From Chrysopilus asiliformis (taxonomy: Eukaryota > Arthropoda > Insecta > Diptera > Rhagionidae): 64,000 nt of DNA. The notes beneath the pieces were generated by a model. That model was not told the origin of the DNA. It was given only the letters and a program-made list of their open reading frames with translations, and made no database searches. The stretch is from positions 19,676,530-19,740,529 of the forward strand of contig OZ035962.1 of assembly GCA_964034945.1 (NCBI GenBank). The letters are read 5' to 3'. Both the position numbers and the translations under genes were made by a program. Positions within the stretch are counted from its first letter, which is position 1; every line of letters starts with the position of its first letter. This document shows, in pieces, positions 9,992 to 23,008 of the stretch.

Positions 9992-11272
9992 ACGGGCGAA
10001 ATCAAATCTTTTCGCCTTGGCTCCCCCAAACAAACGAAACAGACGGCAAATTTCTATCTCCCCGCGTTTTCGAGTCTGTCACCGTCATGAATACGATAAT
10101 TTCACTATTAGCTAAAATTCACCTGCGGTGCATATTTAGAGTATTTTCTTTAGCTCGGAATTCGTATTTTAATTTTCGTTCAATTCATGTTTAGTTTCCT
10201 AAAGGAATACAAAATTCCTCTGTCTCTGATTTTCTTAAGGAAGAAATTTTTGAATATAATTTAGTTAAAACACAACAATTTTATGGTGTACATTGTTCAG
10301 ATTTTTAATGTCGTTTTAAATTTCATTGTCATCATATTGTTATCTACATCATAAACCTCTTAACAACCGAAATGTACAAAGTTTCAAAAAATCGTTTAAA
10401 CTGATTGCAAACAAAACGTTTGGCACACAAAAGGTTCTAAAAATACAAAGTTTAAAGAAAAATTCTCAATGATTACACCATTGAGGATTTAGAGAACAAA
10501 AAAAAAAAACCCCCCGTTCAATGCTCCATTTTTTAATGTTCATTTTCAGGACTATTCTGTTGAATCGTTATACGAAACCATTAAGGGCTGCTCTAACTAA
10601 GGAAATAATTGCAGCAGCCAGGGGTAGGGGAAAGTTTCAATGGATGATAAAGAGGAAATAAAAGTGGAGAAAACTTAATTTCTTGTTCTTCGATGTAGTT
10701 TGCGGAAGAATACGTTTTTTTTAAAAAAAATAGCCTCACCATCGAAAAGGAAAAACTATTTTCACATTAACGAAACGAGAACACCTTTAGTCCTCGCTTT
10801 TAATCCGGGAAAATGCAAATGAACATCCAATCGATGCGTAATTTCAAATCAACTGTATTGGTATATGATGATAGTAGTTTTCGTTTGCTGTACCATCCTT
10901 TTTAAATAAACTTTTTTTTCTGTCTCGAGCTACCCATTTCAAACAGACAGGTAACACGTTTACCCTCTTAACGCTACGATTTTCACTTGTATTTCTGCTT
11001 GAAGTTTCAACACCATCGCTAAGTCAGTTCGATTTGATTCGTAATTACCGGAATTGTGTCGTTAAAAACGGTCGAGTAGACGCTTAAATAAAAAATTGAG
11101 AAAATCTTGTCTCTACGAATTGATGTTTTGCTTGGATTTAATGGATTTACTATTTCTTAATGTGAAAAAAAAGATTTAATCTTTACTTTACAATTACCAA
11201 AGTTTTTATCAGACAGAATTGTATGGCATAGAAAATGCACAATACATGACTTTCTTCCCAAGTAGCCTTATA
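9992..11272. other. Unassigned AT-rich DNA
   Basis: A GC-richer stretch (about 10000-10085) borders the LINE tail and could be its upstream remnant. Nothing else is recognised. Confidence 0.45.
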
Positions 11273-11386
11273 GGGCATTTTGTGGTCCGTTCCCCTATAA
11301 CGGCATCCCTATTGGTCCGAAAGTTCATGCCTTTGTCGGAAATAGGTCGACATTTTGTCGAATGGCCGCCGGACCACGAAATGCCC
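11273..11386. repeat. 114-bp palindromic element
   Basis: Arms GGGCATTTTGTGGTCCG (11273-11289) and CGGACCACGAAATGCCC (11370-11386) are inverse with one mismatch. The interior repeats similar words (GGTCCG, GTCGG, TTGTCG). It probably is a small MITE. No second copy was seen. Confidence 0.5.
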
Positions 11387-11667
11387 AAACTCTCAGCCTG
11401 GAAGGCACTAAAAATTTGAAGTCCAAAATACGGCATTTGCATGCCACCGGAAATCATTTTTTGCTCTAGTCTAAGTCGCATGAGCTAAGAAAGATGAGAC
11501 AACAAACAAATACATCTATTAAGTATTTTCTAGTAATCAACATTTAAAAGATTTTGGTATAATGATGTAAGGCTTTTATATAAACTTTATGGTCATAATT
11601 CACATCCGATGTAGTTAATCAGTTGAGAGATTGAAATTTAATGGAAAAAGTATTAAAAAATGTCGAA

Positions 11668-11820
11668 TCCCCCACCCCTCGCGCTACATTTTCCGTATGC
11701 CTATGTTGGAACCAGAACTACCACAGACATTCATGCCAAATTTCAAGTCAATCGGTTCAGCCGTTTTTTCGTGAAAGAGGAACAGACAGACAGACAGACA
11801 GACACCAACTCATTTTTATA
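11668..11820 (-). mobile_element. Helitron-like fragment with GACA run (copy 1)
   Basis: On the minus strand it reads AAATGAGTTGGTGTCTGTC.., GTTCCTCTTTCACG, 'CTGAACCGATTGACTTGAAAT', GGTTCCAACATAGGCATACG, then a GCGAGGGGTGGGGG string. This is the same order as 59826-60335. Only the 5' part is present here. Confidence 0.6.
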
Positions 11821-11822
11821 TA

Positions 11823-11922
11823 CAGTAGAATCCCGATAATTCGTACCCCGATAATTCGTATATCCCGCTAATTCGTATGAATTTGCTGGTCCCTTGAAAT
11901 ACGAATTATCGCGATTCTACTG
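11823..11922. mobile_element. 100-bp Tigger-like MITE (copy 1)
   Basis: It runs CAGTAGAATCCCGATAATTC to GCGATTCTACTG, flanked by TA on both sides. Inside, CGATAATTCGTA-type words occur three times on the left and inverted on the right. It is exactly the same length as its inverted copy at 12046-12145. Confidence 0.85.
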
Positions 11923-12045
11923 TATTAGTATGATGATGATTTCTTTCATTTGAATTTTGACAGTCAGTGAGCCACATATAACATTTTTTGTACCCAATTG
12001 TCATACAATCTAAGCAATACAGCATACGAACTATATTTCCTAATA

Positions 12046-12145
12046 CAGTAGAATCCCGATAATTCGTATTTCAAGGGACCAGCAAATTCATACGAATTAG
12101 CGGGATATACGAATTATCGGGGTACGAATTATCGCGATTCTACTG
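12046..12145. mobile_element. 100-bp Tigger-like MITE (copy 2, inverted)
   Basis: It starts CAGTAGAATCCCGATAATTC and ends ATCGCGATTCTACTG, flanked by TA (12044-12045, 12146-12147). It lies 123 bp from copy 1 in opposite orientation, so the pair forms a long inverted repeat. Confidence 0.85.
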
Positions 12146-12349
12146 TACTTGCTTTAAGTGAAGAAATTCAGATTTTATGACATCCCCATAAGATTTCATT
12201 TTGAATCAACCACTAAATTTGGTAGGCGAGCTGGCCGACAAAAGTCAAATTCGATTAAACTTTTTACGGCTGCAAAGTTGGTCGGATTGATTGTATATAG
12301 AAGCATAGAGTCCTAAAAGTTTAAAATCTGAAATGTCGCCGTAAATGTT

Positions 12350-12480
12350 GTGTTGGGCCAATTGTATTTTGGGCTTAATGTATTAATCATGACTGAAGTA
12401 ATCATGACTGAATTGGCCATGACTAAATTTTTAGTTGATTGATCAATCAACTAAAAAAATTAATTGATTACGCCCAACAC
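12350..12480. repeat. 131-bp foldback element GTGTTGGGC..GCCCAACAC
   Basis: Perfect 9-bp terminal inverted repeats (12350-12358, 12472-12480) enclose low-complexity words (AATCATGACTGAA repeated) and a perfect 30-bp palindrome centred at 12442/12443. The ends resemble hAT-type termini (CAGTGTTGGGC), which is an inference. Confidence 0.55.
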
Positions 12481-12482
12481 TG

Positions 12483-15357
12483 CTCCATGGGCAGTCGTAA
12501 TGCCCTAAACACATGCCTTTGAAGGAACTTAGTGGTTCTTCAGTCTAATAACACAGTCTGGTATCCTATGAATATGTGTCAGAAAACCGCATGAGTTCTC
12601 TAGGAAGACAGATGTGTTTTTACTATTCCTTAAATTGAAAACCAAATACACTCAAACCTGTTTTGTACGGCCTTTTTTGTGGGACTTTTTGCGAATTTTT
12701 AAGCGATATATGAAAAAAATATCTAATGTGAACAGCACATAACTTTCTTTTACAAAATATACGTTCTCTACTCTAGAGGTATCCCATATTAATGTTCATA
12801 TTTAGTATAAGAAAGTCTTGTGCTGTTCAGTCCTTTTCTGTCTAATTTAATCCTGATTGAAACCGGAACATAGGCTAAAATGTGCGTATGCATATAACTC
12901 AAGTGCAAAAACAAACCAGGTGTCAAAAAAAAATTTCCCATTTGAGTTGCATGTGAAGCAAATTTTTTGATCAAATATTTTGAATGAATTGACGAGGGAA
13001 TTTTCTTAGGAAATAAATCATTTCCTATGATAATCCGTCATTCGCAAAATACAAATTATTTAAAAAATTGAGTTTAAAAAAAAAAAAAATAACACGCGAG
13101 TTGATACAATTTTGGTATAAAAGATTTTGAGAAACGAAAATTTATTAAATAAACCCTTAAATTTTTCGCTGTGCAAATTCTATACAAAACATCTTTTAAA
13201 GTCAAAGTATTTTCACATGGTACACAACGGTAAGCATATTTTTCGTGCTTTTCTTTAAAATTATACATACTAAAGAGTTGTATAACATTTTACCTATTTG
13301 GGAAACCTTTTTTGATTAAAGATAAGTCATTTGAATGCCTCTCGAGTTATGAATTATGTAAATATTCAAGAAAAAAAAACAGCGCAAGAGCAAATAAAAT
13401 ATGTATATACTTAATAGCTGAATATATAATAAATCGAATAATTTCCGCAATGCCAATCTTTAAATTAATCATTGAGAAAAACGAAACAGAAATGAAATTC
13501 GAAAAAATGATAAAATTCGTAAAACAAGAAGAAACAAATAAAAAATCTTTTTTTTTTTCTAAATATATACCCCACTGTCGTATGGTCGATGACCTAAATA
13601 AACAGCAACAGGGCCCTTATCCGAGAAAATCTTATGTCGATTTTCTAGGATTTCGATCACAGGCAATATTTCTATAAAAATACAGAAGCAGAAAAAAATT
13701 GACTACTTTATCGAATGGATAAGCCCTCCTTCATTCCTCAATCTCAGAGGCTTTTATACTAACGAAAATTCCTCATTGGAAAACTTTCCATTTCTTAAAA
13801 AAAAAAAAAAAGAAAAAAAAAGAACTTTATATTTGTATCTTGTTCAATCGTGGAGATGGCCTTCCATCAGGTATCCACAACTACGATTTTATTATACCTA
13901 TAGGTACAGAAAAGCAAAAGCGCAAGGTTAAAGGCTCAAACATCAGTGTGTCAGAGAGCAGCGGGTGAAAGTGAGAGCGATCTTATCAAAAGGGTCTAAT
14001 TTTATTCTATAAACGAGTCCCGATACTCGTACATACACCTTTTCACTGACAAGGTCTAACAAGAGTTCTTGCCAAGGACGACTTCCCAAAAATTTGAACA
14101 AGTGACCAAAGAAAATAACCATCCGTTAGGAAAATTCGGTTATAAAATTCAGAATGACTAAAGAATAAGAAAATAACGAGTGGATGTAAATACTTGCAAA
14201 AGAAGTGGCACGGATGAAAAAAAAGGGACAAACGGGGAATAACCAAAAACGGAAAAGGAAAAAAAGAAATGAAACTTCAAGGACGATATGGGAAAAGTTG
14301 AGAAAGCATGAAAGCTGAGTATTTTATGGGTTATCTTAAAGTGTCGGCGGCTATAGTCTTTGTTAGAAGAAGAAAATTCCAGAGTACTTTGGCGTTAGAC
14401 CACAGATGAAATACCAACAGATCATTTACGAGTATGATGGACAGACGATGATGGGCCGAATGAAAGTAAGTCCGGAGTGAAATGAAAGAAATACAATAAA
14501 ATAAAATAAAGAAAGTGCTTATGGTGAAGGGATTTGCCTTTTATACGCCATTATGATGCGATATATGCTCCCTTGATATCATCATTCTAAGAATATGCTA
14601 CATTATACATTATCTGGCTAAGACTGAAGGAATAAGAAAGATACTTAATTTTTTATGTGATCCTCTTCTGTGGTCACTCGTGCATATCGGGTCCGCTCAT
14701 TCCCGTTTCCTCACTTTATGTATAGATCATTTCGGCTATAGGGATAAAATATCGGCCAAACCATTCTTAACACATGAAAACGCAAACGAAATATATTTCA
14801 ATTGACATCTTTATGCATGGCGGTTTTTTTTTTACTGCGTGTGTATTTGCTAAGCAACTTCAATACATTAGGGGTATTATTTTGATAAGCTTTTCCATGA
14901 CGTTTAGGAGATTTTTTAGCTAAGCTAACAATGCCTTTTTCTCTTTTTCTGAAATATTTTGCATAAAAGTTTAGTTACCTCTGAAAAAATACAGTGGAAC
15001 TTCGATATGTTGAACTTGACGGGGGCAGACGAAACTTCAAGTTTACGAGGATTTCCAGAGATCGAGGTTAGACTTCAAGTCGTGATGCAAGATAAGTAAG
15101 GTACGAATAGATGCCCCGGTGGGATAGACGCCCTGAAGCGTAAATCTGCTAAACTAAACAATCTAGAGTGTATAAAAATTACTGAATATCAAAATCCATA
15201 CTGCCTCTAGTATGTTTAAAAAATTACATACAAGAACCTGATAAGGATTTTTCATACAAGAACAATGCCCGTGAACTTTATGATAGCTTATTAAAAAATA
15301 AAATTGTGGTAACAAATGACTGAATATGTTTTGTACTGTAAGAAAATTTTCACTTGA
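12483..15357. other. Unassigned AT-rich DNA with A-runs
   Basis: No repeat copies or exons were recognised apart from a fragment at about 12716-12780 resembling family C (GAACAGCACATAACTTTC). The ORFs at 13312-13677 and 14043-14246 follow low-stop A-rich or T-rich tracts and are not convincing. Confidence 0.45.
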
Positions 15358-15707
15358 CCCGCCCTAATGATCCATTTTTGCTCATTAACGAACTTAGCCT
15401 TTCATTTGACGAAAAACGAAAAATTTCAAGTCTCTAGCTCAATCCGTGCGCCCGCAATCCGCGCGACAAACGGACGGACGGACAGACGGACAGACGGACA
15501 GACGGACAGACAGACGGACAGACAGACGGACAGACAGACGGACAGACAGACGGACAGACAGACGGACGGACATGCTAAATTCAACTTTTTTCATCATTCT
15601 AAACACACTGGTGTAATTAATTTTTGTGTGTTATGAGGGTATCTTGGCGTTACAAACGGTAAGGCAAATTTAATATACCCTTTGGTTTTACCATACGGGT
15701 ATAAAAA
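15358..15707 (-). mobile_element. Family A element, truncated copy 2
   Basis: It is inverted relative to 8945-9530: TTTTTGCTCATTAACGAAC, CTCAATCCGTGCGCCCGC, a GACG/GACA run at about 15469-15572, ACACTGGTGTAATTAATTTT and CCATACGGGTATA at the end. Its inner half is missing. Confidence 0.7.
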
Positions 15708-16268
15708 TGCTAGAGGTGCTGAGAACGAAGTAGAGTCTAAGACAATGGAGTCAGGAAGTAGCTCAAGTATTCGGTCGACTATTTTTAAAATCGTTCAATT
15801 TTTTGTGTTGTGCTTGTTCTAATATTCTTGAATTGTGTCTAAGGATTTATTTTTTTCAATAAATTATGGTTGTTTTTATTCGCTCGGGTTAAGAGCATCT
15901 ATCTTTAATATTTTTAATGATCGACACATCTTTCTTAATCGGATAATTGAAAAAAAAAACAGCTAATATAGACACTCTATAATCCATTTTTTTGTGTAGG
16001 ATAAATTAATGCTGATGGAAAATTTCAAAATCCTTTTATGATTCCTATATTTTATACGCTAGGATTTTTTATACACCTTCTTGGTTTTCCTTCAAAAAAC
16101 AAATTTTATAAAAATTTATGCAGTATAGGGTTTAAATGTGACTGCAAATCTGTGTTCAAAGTTCAAATAAACAATGGGAAAAGTCACTGCAAAAATCATT
16201 TTTAAACTTCAAACTTTAAATTGCAATAAATTCTTTGTGATGTAATCAGGCGAAAAATTAAACGACGA

Positions 16269-16679
16269 ATGTTCGACATTCTTCTTCGTTATCTCGAATA
16301 TAAACAGTCAAAGAAAGCTTTCAATATTAATTTCAATTGGCATTTGAAGGAAGATGGCAAACTATGCCATAAACTGGAAATAAAATCGTGTAGTTCAAGA
16401 AATTCTAGAGTATACCTCGACGTTACTTTTTGTTCCATTTATTATGTTGCTATTCCCCTTTCAGACTGTAAACAATTTGTAAGACGTTCTTCTTTCATCG
16501 AAACTGGAGTTTTCATCATTGTTTTCCGCACGTATGGGCAGGACTCTTTCTTGCAGGATAAAGCAGAAATTGCAATAAAACTTTCAGTTCAATACGTTCT
16601 TCATTCTTATACCCCATGGGATGATAAAACGTACGTCAAATATACCAAACCGTTGGCAATACATTTAGTTTTCGGATAA
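16269..16679 (+). CDS. Unrecognised 136-codon ORF
   Basis: It is open from ATG at 16269 to TAA and is one of the longest repeat-free ORFs in the window. Composition is mixed and protein-like, with six Cys and several aromatic residues, for example NFNWHLKEDGKLCHKLEIKS near residue 21. No family was recognised, no splice signals clearly bound it, and it is not next to any recognised transposon. It could be a chance ORF, part of an exon, or a decayed retro-copy. No function is assigned. Confidence 0.15.
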   Translation: MFDILLRYLEYKQSKKAFNINFNWHLKEDGKLCHKLEIKSCSSRNSRVYLDVTFCSIYYVAIPLSDCKQFVRRSSFIETGVFIIVFRTYGQDSFLQDKAEIAIKLSVQYVLHSYTPWDDKTYVKYTKPLAIHLVFG

Positions 16680-16889
16680 AAACGAGTTTAAATTATTTTA
16701 CTGAGAAGAGTAAGCACTTCGGCCCGTACATTTCTGTAGACACACGTGTAACTCATGAAAATATTAAACAAACTAAAAATAAATTTACATTGTCTTTTTG
16801 AAAATTCGCAGTAAACTTCCGAGTTCACGATTTGACGCAATTTTTATCTTGTTTTGTCAGCATCAATTGACTGAAATAATCGGTTTCGA

Positions 16890-17060
16890 ATTTTGAAATT
16901 GCGTGATCAGCAACCCCAAAACCCCATAATGTCAATTTTTCCCGGGAAAAATGGGAAAAAGATATTTTTGTTATCCTTATAGAACTTTCGTTATCCTTAT
17001 AGAATTTTGAAATTCTAACACCAGATTCATTTAAACGACCCCGAAAAATCCCGACTGACA
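16890..17060 (-). repeat. Family B fragment
   Basis: Inverted family-B words: CGTGATCAGCAACCCCAAAA, TTTTTCCCGGGAAAAATG, and two copies of GTTATCCTTATAGAA. A second repeat fragment at about 17088-17170 (CCCGTTTGTAACGCATCGAAC) matches the start of 53690-54480. Confidence 0.5.
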
Positions 17061-17639
17061 GTCAGGTTAAACGATTTTATATTTATAGATTTAGTATCCC
17101 GTTTGTAACGCATCGAACCAATCATGGGACACAAAAATGAACCTGTTTGGGGTAGCTTGAAACAGAAACTGTTTTGTCAAAAATGAAGGTTCTATCTGAT
17201 TTAGATAAAAATTTATTTAAAAAAAATTAGTTTGACCCTATTATTTGACTTTTCCGGTCAAATGTAAAAAAGGTAACCTTTCGTTTCAATGGGACTTTCG
17301 AAATATTTAACCAGTTTTGAAGCGCGAAAAATATAGGGGAGAGAGGGATCAAAAAACCATGGTTGGATATAGGTTACTCTGCCCTAACATAGTAATTTTC
17401 CGCAACTTTTGATTTTTGTTTCGTTTAAATCAGACTACTGGGGCCCGAAAACGATGTTTCGTCCGATTTTCAAGGGAGGTGGGGAGGGGGGAATTCCCCC
17501 CTCTAAACCGTTTTCCGCCGATAAAATAAATAAATACATACCGCTTAGTTTTCGGTCGACTATAACATATCCAGAAATCAGCAAAATCGGCGTGTTCGGG
17601 TTCGCGGCCTTCCCTTGTTAGTGGCGTTTTTTCTTTAGG

Positions 17640-17830
17640 ACGACCCACCCAATGGCGAAAACCTCTTTGAAATTGCTCCATCGATTCCGGAAATAGTTGG
17701 AGAAGGGTTCCCAGGTAAGGAGTTAGACGATGTTTATTAACGTAAATTAACATCGGAACGACCGACCCAAATAGCAGGAGAGGGGTTTACCAGCAAGGAG
17801 AGTAGCGTTTGAGGTAAATTCGGGCATGCA
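17640..17830. repeat. Fragment of the degenerate 'gga-gatag-cagga' minisatellite
   Basis: Words such as TTCCGGAAATAGTTGGAGA and AGCAGGAGAGGGGTTTACCA recur from the tandem arrays at 27265-27560 and 52130-52625. Confidence 0.35.
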
Positions 17831-19150
17831 GGCATACACGCGCGGATTTATGTCATTTATCCACAATGAAAATTCCAGTACGATATATGTCAAAAATAAT
17901 ATCCAATAGGGTGTTTTACTACGGCCTTTTCACAACTGCAGAGTTTTTTTTTTACATATTTGCCTTTTTAAGTGAAGAAATTGGTTGATTTCAAATTTTT
18001 CACATACTATACTGAAAAGATGTACATTTCTTTATACATACAAGGCACTGTTTGCCTTACATTTAAAAAAAAATGGTTGAAAACTGATAAACTGCCAGCC
18101 TCTTGATGCTTTTAGGTACTGTATGTAATGTTTTCTCGGCTCTAAGGCAATATGCATATGTGCGAAACAGACTTGCTATAAATATTCTTACTTTCAAATA
18201 TACTAAAAATTCTCTTCGATATTTTTTTTCCATCTGGCTTTGAACCAATTCGATTTCAAAGCAGATAAGTCTATCAATGGAAATAAGAAGATATGTGTAT
18301 CTACTTGTATATCGAACACAGAATATCCAAATATGTTTGTATGAGCATTTTTAAAAGACAACCGTTGTGTTCGTTTCCCCTGAAGAATATAAATTACTAA
18401 AATATTTAGTTTGTTCGATAGTTTTTCCCTTGATTTCCCTGTTACTTTTTTCGTAAGGCGGAATGAAAGCAAACAAGAAACAGTATTTGCTTGGGATAAG
18501 AAATTGCTCCTCTGTCCTCAAGCATAAGTTGATCCTGTGGCATTTCAATTCCTTTGAACATCTTGAATCGTGTATCCTGATTTTCTATTCGGTTAATTCT
18601 ATCCCAGAGAAATATATACTTTTGCTTCTTGGCTACGTGTTTTATCTTGACGCTTAGATTTTCTCATGCTCTTAGAATCCCTTTTTCATTGTTATGAGCA
18701 AAACTTATTTGGCATTGGATTCGCTTTAGGGTTTTGAATTGAAATAGCTTTTCTCTAGTTTTTTTTTGTGTTTACCCACCAATCAAGGTGAATCTTGTGT
18801 AAGTTAAACTTCTGTGCAATTGCAAAAATGAAGCTGAGATTTCATTGAACCTGAGTGAAGTTCATTCAACACATAAACATATTCTAATATGCATAGATAC
18901 ATTTTTGCCCATCTTTATAACGTTACAATGATATTTAATATCAATTTACAAATTTATTTCAATTTGCAACTTTTACGCTCTTTGTGAAAATTCATAAAAT
19001 AATACGCCGCAGGCGAAAAGTATTTACCCAAGTTGGAACATACCTCCAAAAATTTCAAATCGACTTTTTAGGGTTGGTACCGACTAGTTTCGCTTGGGTT
19101 AAGATATAATATGTCTTTAATATAGTGGCGCTAGATCATACGGGACAGGG

Positions 19151-19422
19151 CTTGAAGGTTCATAACAATTTTAGTCTCTGCTCCCAATTTTATTGATTGC
19201 GAACCATGTATGAATAGCCACATTTGTAACGTTTTTCGGTTACAATCTATCAACAGCAGACGTCATGATAGCAGTCTACACCCATGATGTCGTTAACACC
19301 AATTGGCGACTATTACTAGTATTTTCGTATAGCAAGATAGGTGGACTTGAATGACAGCCGAGAATCGAACCACCGGCCTCCGGATTACTACCCAAGTACT
19401 TTAACGCCTCGACTACACTGCG
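19151..19422 (-). repeat. tRNA-derived SINE
   Basis: On the minus strand the head (from 19422) has a box A-like TAGTCGAGGCG and a box B GGTTCGATTCT about 40 nt later. These are the internal RNA polymerase III promoter elements of tRNAs and tRNA-derived SINEs. The body down to 19151 matches 411-603. It is not a functional tRNA: the head does not fold into a full cloverleaf with a paired acceptor stem that I can see. Confidence 0.6.
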
Positions 19423-22400
19423 ATAAGACTTTGCTATTTGAAAAAAAAATGCGAAAGTGTAAAATTCAAAAGCGTGTCTTAATTTTAGTATGCATTTTGA
19501 TTATTTCTGGACTAAAATGAACCTCGTGTCACACTGGACTAAGAGCGACTTTTCTAGATAGCCAGAAAATCCTAGATAACCGTTATACTGCGGTTTTTTC
19601 TCTTTATCGTCATATAAGAACTCTTGGTAAATTACGCATAGTTAACAAGTTTTTATTACTTACATGTAGGAAACGTAATTAAAACGTAATTAACGTAATT
19701 AATGTATTTAATTGTAAGTAAAGCGATTAAGTAGAAAGCTTTGATTTTTATCAAAAAATGTCACCAACAAATGCCGAAATGCCGGGTCAAAAATTCACAC
19801 AATCATGTGGTTAAAGAAAATGCATCTCGCAACGCGAAAATTGAAGACCTTTTTTAAAAAAAAAATGCTATAAACTGGGAAATTAGTTTTTTAATTCTAA
19901 GTTTGGAACCTGGATTTCTGGTGTATGTAATTTGTTTTTTCAAGTGTAACTTTTCAAATTTTATCGGGTCCTAGAAGTTTGCTACAAAAATGAAGCTAAA
20001 TTCAAGAAAATCGGGCGGGGTTTTTTTTTCTGTGAACGACAGTGATTAGTTATTTTGATTTTCTCGTCCGTAAGATTTTTTATTATTTAAAAAAAATATT
20101 CTTTTTTTGTTTTTAATATAGGAAGCATCAAGTTTCGATCCCGAGAATCTAAAGAGGGCCTCATCAAAATGATACCTTAGGATCTTTTTCACTGACCTTT
20201 TCACAAAGGATGCGGCAGAGGGAGGGGATTTCAAATTTCTCTATAAAAGTCAATTACAGAAAACTAGATAGTGTGATGCAGTAGAAGGTAAAGATTAAAT
20301 AAAAACCTGATTTTTTTCTTCTCCTTGTCAATTCAGTTGATGAATTTCATAATTTCTTTCCATTTTAAAATTTTCTTGTTGTATTCTGTCTGTTGTACAC
20401 CGTGAATTTCCAAATAATTACTTTGATTACATTAACTACATTAATTACGCCTCAAATCCGAGGTTAATTATATACATTATTTACGTGTAAATAATTGTAT
20501 ATAAAATTACACGTCAATTGGGCTGCAAAAATTGCTTTTTCTATAGCTCTCAGCCTTGTGTAAAATTATATAAATCCGAAGGTAAAAGGTAAAACCAAAC
20601 TCAGTCGATTCAATTCGCCACTCAATTGGTATTCTGGTATTTTGAAATTTAGAACGAGTAATTTTGCACTCAAAACGTCATTAGATCATATGCAATCGAA
20701 CAGAAGTGAGACGCACTGGATTCAAGAATACAAATTTAGGGGAAATCGAACCAACTTAACGCTATTTCGGTTTTCAGAATAGGTTTTTCAGTCCCGTTTG
20801 CAGGTACTATTCTTAAAAAATTAACTAGCGGTTAGTCTACTTGAACCGTAGAAATTCTGGGACTTACATAATTTAAGTTGTACATAAGCTGCTAAGTTTG
20901 GTTGATGCAAACGGCACTAAAATGCAGAATGTTTATTCTGTATATTATCTTGACCAACGTTCTGTGTAACAACGAAGATCGAAAATCAGGTGATAGGTAA
21001 AAAATAACAAACACTTTGAATATCTGTGGGTTTAATAAACAACAAAAAAAAATGCTGTGGAGAAATTTGATAGAAGACTACATTTTTTGTTAAGTTAACG
21101 AATAAAATATGTTTTAATGCACAAAAAGAGTTGAACAGACAAATTGAAATTCCCAGATCGTAAGAAAACCAATTAAAATCACTTTGAAGATTTGTTTTAG
21201 TTTTGGAAAAAATGTTAATTAAAACTGGAAATTTTCCTAGTACTACAGCTCGGAGAAACCCGAAATAAAAGTCTGCGGAAATAAAAACAAAACATGTAAT
21301 TCATCAATTCATAAAACTAATAATAATTTTTCAGTTCATTAGCGATTTCCAGCTCAAGGTTTTTAAAGAAATATCGCAAGCGCTTTTATCTACTTTGCGG
21401 CGGCGGTGGATAGTAATTTTCTTGTTTCTATTCACTATGAAAACCTGATTTTTCCCATTTAGTTTCTGTTTTTCCTTGCTGAAAAAATAAAAAAAACAAA
21501 AAGACAAACATTAGCACCCATGCTAGCATAAAAAATACTACTATTCGACTATGGTGTTTTCTTCTTGTCATTGTTTTTTTTTATCAATTTTGCTTTTTAT
21601 TATTCTTTTTTGTTTTTGTTATTTTTGCTTTTTTTTTACTTTTCCATAAAGCTTTCATGAGATTTTCCTGGCAAAAAAGGATTTAACTTCGTATAATCCT
21701 GTTCCGAATGTAAATTCGAGTGAATAAATATGAAAACAGGCACACAGATAACTACATAAAAAGGAGTATTCCAGACAAAATTTATACATAAAAAATGTAA
21801 ATAAACTTTTTTTGTGTCAGAAATAAGACAAAGCTTTTATTAAAAAGTTTTTCCCCCAAAACTTTGTTATATTTTTCACTTTTTTTTACCAAGCAATATG
21901 TCCAAAGTAATGTCTCGTTCTCACGATATTAAACAGAATTAATGCTTTTTATCCATCTTGTCGTTTATTCGAGTCATGTTTGCTAACTACAATAGTAAAG
22001 GGTTCAATATTTGATAAAATTGTAAATGGCATACTTTCTAACAAGAATCAAGTACCTACCCTACCTATGTTTTTTTTTTAAATTTATAAGCTAAAATTGA
22101 GAGCACTTTTTTTATGAAACTATAAAAAAAAGGAAAAACTTTTTGTCTACTTTCAATGCATTCTGCTTGCACGTATTCCATACACAAGTATACGGTTTTG
22201 ACACACTATGCAGATGAAGTTTGTGTTTTAAGGTTTTCAATCACAACTTTATTGCTTTCATTGATGCAAATTGCTACATGAACACGGCTGACTTGGAAAA
22301 ACTATCTATACAACATATATACAAATATCTATAGCTGAATTTATCACGAACATATTTTATATATCTTCATCTTGAGAATATAAATGGAATATCAGCACTG

Positions 22401-22587
22401 AAAATTTTCTTTCACAACTAAAGTCTTTTAAAGGATTTTTCATAATTATAAAATTCTTGAATAAATAAGTTTCGAAAAAATTTGCTTTTGAACAAAATTA
22501 TTTGTGCCCTCCTCGAAAATCTAAGTACAGACGCGTACGACATTGGCAAGCATGCAGAACGGTGCCGAAGTGGTAATTTGAGTTTTT
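19423..22587. other. Unassigned AT-rich DNA
   Basis: It contains two low-complexity stretches of TAATTACGTAATTAA-type words (about 19650-19735 and 20410-20520) and long T-tracts (about 21540-21660). No gene was recognised. Confidence 0.45.
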
Positions 22588-22966
22588 AAAACATAACAAA
22601 AGCTATAACTGCCAATCTGGCAATTATTGAAAACCCGTATGGTGATATTCGTATCAAAATTCGAACAGTTGTACAAAAAATCCACTTTGAGTCAAACTTT
22701 TCAAAAAGATTTTTAAACATTTATTCCAATCGGATTTTGATGTGTGGGAGTTTTATGTAGAATCATATCCTAAATAACTTTTGTTCTTGGACTTTTTTGA
22801 TAAGATGCACCGTTTTTGAGATATTCACCTTGCATTTTACGAAAAACGAATCTGCGTAAAATTTCAAGTCTCTAGCTCGATCCGTGTGCCCGCAATCTGC
22901 GCCACAGGCAGACAGACGGACGGACGGACATGTAAAATTAAATTTTTTTATCATTCTAAACACATT
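22588..22966 (-). mobile_element. Family A element, truncated copy 3
   Basis: It runs ACATAACAAAAGCTATAACTG to CATTCTAAACACA, inverted relative to 8945-9530, with a short GACA/GACG run (about 22909-22931). It lacks the terminal GGGTATA part. Confidence 0.7.
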
Positions 22967-23008
22967 TTGAAAACTGAAATTGCCACTTTAGTAAGATTTT
23001 ACTTGCTT

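Noticed and set aside
13312..13677. 121-codon Lys-rich ORF
   Set aside because: It follows an A-rich tract where stops are depleted in this frame; no motif was seen.
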